Assembly (NCBI GenBank): GCA_029582155.1 | Contig: CM055899.1 | Span: 54,889,853-54,953,852 of the forward strand | Source of the DNA: Panopea generosa | Lineage: Eukaryota > Mollusca > Bivalvia > Adapedonta > Hiatellidae | Reading direction: 5' to 3' | DNA length: 64,000 nucleotides | Part shown: positions 61,266 to 64,000 of the stretch, in pieces | How positions within the stretch are numbered: the stretch's first letter is position 1 | Layout: each line of letters begins with the position of its first letter | Made by a program: the position numbers and the translations under genes | Notes under the pieces: generated by a model | The model's input: only the letters and a program-made list of their open reading frames with translations | The model's database searches: none | Told to the model about the DNA's origin: nothing

Positions 61266-63893
61266 TGCTCCTGGTTACGACTCTCATTTACGCGCACGCA
61301 TACATATACACATACACACACTCTCGCTTTTAACAACGGAAGGTGTATATTCGAACACGTATTCTGACTATTAATACTCATTCTCTTGTCATTTACACGG
61401 CACCCATTGGCACTATGTATAAATATAATTGCATTGTTATTATTCATTTACTAGTATTAGATAATAGATACAATCAAATGGTATCAAATTAGTTTCATTG
61501 ATACAGGCATGTGGTTGTTTTCGGTGAAATAAAACAGACGGAAACCATTTTAAAGGCGGGTTTAAAATTTTATTGAACTGACCATGCATATCCTTCATAC
61601 GAGACTCCGTGTCATTTGTAGTTCGCTCAATAAAAATCATCTACTGATAAATATTCGAGTTTACTCTCGGCTGCTGTTGGGCGTTTGGAAATGTAACGAT
61701 CACATTTACCACTGTAACAAATATAGAGACGCAATGTAAATGTTTTCAACTTTCCATATGACTAAGAAAACAGTATCTTATAATACAATCTATATAAGTT
61801 TTCCTCCAAAATTATCTCAACCATGCAATTATTTCTATTGTTCCATCCACAATTTCATGGTTAATTTTAAGAAATTGTCAATATTACATATCCATAAAAC
61901 AACTATAAACATGCCATACATATTTGTGTACTTGCAGCATGTGTAAGTAGTTAAGTTACAACGAAAGGCACGAATTATTTTGAAAACATTAATAATTTTC
62001 CATTTTATACTCAATTTCGTTTAATATAGTGCTTTACGGTGATACTAATTCATTTTTACTTGAATGCAAAGAGATATCAGATCTCACATCACTGTATCCG
62101 GTAAAGTACCAACCCGCTTAACATCACAGGATTTCAACTTATACACACGGTAGAGAGTCTGAACCTCGATAACGGTAGATTTTGATGACACTTGCAATCT
62201 GTTTTTTTATAGGTTTTAAAAAGGATGTTTATCGTTGATGTTTATGTAAAATGTTTATGTGTTTCAGTATTTCAGAATCATACATGTATACACAAGCAAA
62301 GCCTGAAAAATAATTTGCATTCGGAGGTCAAATGATGTCACTTTTGTAATCTGTATATCGCATTTTCTTACGCCAATTGATTTATTCTTTTGTTTGTATG
62401 TAAATTGATATAAATATTAAACATCATGATAGTGATAGTTAACAACCTAAATGATGAGTTGGAAACATACATATAACACATATATAAAATCATTGTTGCA
62501 CATCATAAAAGTTGGCAACTCTGATAAAATGCGTCAGTCGAAGACAATACATATCGTTTGAATATCGCATAACACGGTCGAAAACCTGGGAGCAACTATC
62601 GTCTAGGTCGAAAACATCTTGGTACATCCACTGTGTTTATGGAAGGCCAGTGGATGTTTTCTACAGGACTAGGGTTCATACCAATCGATTGAACAGACAC
62701 GATCTGTCAATCAAACAAGTCGATAAACCAACAAGCGATTGCTATTGGTTGATACATGCGAACCTTCTCTAAGTAAACACTACATTGTATTACGCTGTAT
62801 TTAATTGGACCACCAACTCCACGTGGTCAGTGGACATAATATGCTTTAATAAAATTTTGCATATGGTGTTTAGCGATGTTTCAAGAATATTTTAGTCATA
62901 TCGCGACAGTGTCTTCTCGAAACGCTGAAACACATTTCAAACAAAATTAAGTTTAAATTTATTAAAAGTAGAAAGTAATAGGATAATTCAATCTACATTT
63001 GGTTTTCATCATTTAAGTTAATTGAAATAATTTGGTCCAGAGTGTTTGTTAAACTACTTTACATCGATCATACGCAAATATAAACATGTAAATATCATCA
63101 TTGATGTTTTGTTTTTAGATAAATAGTTTGACTCCGATGATGTTACAAGATGATTTCAATGATGTAAGATAATATAACATTAAGCTCAATACCATAATCA
63201 GTAAATAATAACTTTAAATGGATTTTCGCGGTCATAAACGTACAGTAGTATAAAGTATGTTGTGTTTTAATATTATCTTTTAATTGTTTTTAACATATAA
63301 AGAAAAGCATAAGTTGGTAAATAGCACTGTTTATTTTCTGCATTGAAGACAATCTCAATAAAGAAACGAAATTTGATTAATACAATACGATTTTCCATTT
63401 AACAAATACTTATCGTAACACAAATTCATGATATTATTTTTTAATTTCCTAGCTTCATTAAAATGATATACCGTCAAGTCGAATGCATCGACATGGACAA
63501 TTTATGATGTTTGGACATTTTGTACATATGTTGTTTTTTTTAAATTATCATACTTTGGTGAATTTCACTTAACGGGCATTTAATAATTTGTTATTTGGCG
63601 TGTGTAATTATTTAATAATTAGTACGTTTTACAGCTACACATCAAAGAATGCGTCTTATTTATACATTACACTATTCTGTTCACTGAATTACAATCTATA
63701 TATACCGTGAAGTTTGATATTTATAAATATTGCTCACATCTCAGTCTGTTGCGAGGTAGTTGTTTAGATTAAATATGATGTTAGTGTTGTTTATAATATT
63801 AAATCATGACACCGAACGTTGTTTTTAACATATTTCAATTTGATTACATACGTCATATTGCACAAATGAAAATATACTTCTATTAAATCTCAT
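61266..63893. other. Macro-unit 2 tail, no gene
   Basis: Counterpart of 43866-46611. The 86-codon frame at 62512-62772 starts at TTG, and its unit 1 partner has a TGA, so it is not called a gene. Confidence 0.7.
62703..62755 (+). repeat. Dispersed repeat copy, unit 2 tail
   Basis: CTGTCAATCAAACAAGTCG onward; homologous to 5169-5220 and 45428-45480. Confidence 0.55.
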
Positions 63894-64000
63894 TACTTTG
63901 CGTAATTTAAGTACCAAATACATGCTTAAAGGGGAACGCACCCCTGTGTATAAAACAGGATAATATGAATAGCTATGAGTTCAGCTTTCTATTAATAGTA
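63894..64000. repeat. Macro-repeat unit 3, first 107 bp
   Basis: From CATTACTTTGCGTAATTTAA onward it repeats the start of unit 2 almost base for base, including the 51-bp monomer and AGGGG AACGCA CCCCT inverted repeat, so the array continues beyond the window. Confidence 0.9.

Larger units (their letters stand above)
46612..63893. repeat. Macro-repeat unit 2 (about 17.3 kb)
   Basis: Same order of parts as unit 1. It is longer because of an extra 1.05-kb sub-repeat (58738-59783) and about 790 bp more sequence inside the Harbinger (about 56630-57430), partly offset by a shorter TCTG run and a shorter 51-bp array. Stretches 47216-47754, 47801-48444, 48669-49212, 51246-51753 and 52659-53235 contain no recognisable gene. 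Confidence 0.95.

Noticed and set aside
62512..62772. 86-codon frame in the tail of unit 2
   Set aside because: It needs a TTG start and the unit 1 partner contains a TGA.

Overview
The window is non-coding-rich, AT-rich nuclear DNA of an animal, most likely a bivalve mollusc. The case rests on several repeat types: tRNA-derived SINEs (one tRNA-Leu-like with a GGCGTTAAACCCC tail), a dispersed repeat carrying the GTCCGGCCTGTAACTTTG motif that I associate with bivalve genomes, a PIF/Harbinger DNA transposon with spliced genes, and a decayed relative of the P2X7-receptor C-terminal (P2RX7_C) domain family. The species cannot be fixed from the sequence. There are no operons, ribosome binding sites, rRNA genes or CRISPR arrays, and no long intact gene. 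Most long open frames are artefacts of tandem repeats whose period is a multiple of three (27 bp, 51 bp) or of a TCTG microsatellite.

Left half (1-30345). A duplicated block lies on both sides of a 6.5-kb satellite. Copy A (1-640 and 7856-13435) matches copy B (20197-20810 and 23345-28745). Copy A also holds a 455-bp inverted-repeat element, a SINE, a cluster of perfect hairpins and a 27-bp array interrupted by a second SINE. Between the copies lies a 68-bp satellite (13525-20085) with at least three levels of higher-order repetition. Both copies carry the same TATA box followed by a 60-nt exon-like frame that encodes a hydrophobic signal-peptide-like leader and ends at GTAAGT. About 2.1-2.4 kb further on, both carry a short exon-like frame whose differences between copies are synonymous or conservative. 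This is the best candidate for a living small secreted-peptide gene pair here, but the transcript structure is unresolved. A 145-bp array (28941-30345) ends this half.

Right half (30346-64000). This is a head-to-tail array of a 16-17-kb macro-repeat: unit 1 (30346-46611), unit 2 (46612-63893) and the first 107 bases of unit 3. Each full unit contains, in order: a cassette with a P2RX7_C-like pseudogene bounded by two oppositely oriented ETS/CRE/YY1 promoter-like modules; a reverse-strand SINE; a 51-bp satellite array; the 3' end of a LINE reverse-transcriptase ORF; a TCTG microsatellite; a roughly 1.05-kb sub-repeat series with micro-exon-like cassettes; a dead Harbinger element inserted inside the first sub-repeat; and a gene-free AT-rich tail. 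Unit 2 has one sub-repeat more than unit 1. The extra copy is a chimera with a mappable unequal-crossover breakpoint near 59501-59520. Empty paralogous sites in the other sub-repeats prove a 3-bp CAG target duplication for the Harbinger insertion.

The locus is best read as a record of nested duplication: sub-repeat formation, then Harbinger insertion and inactivation, then macro-unit duplication, then independent decay and local unequal exchange.
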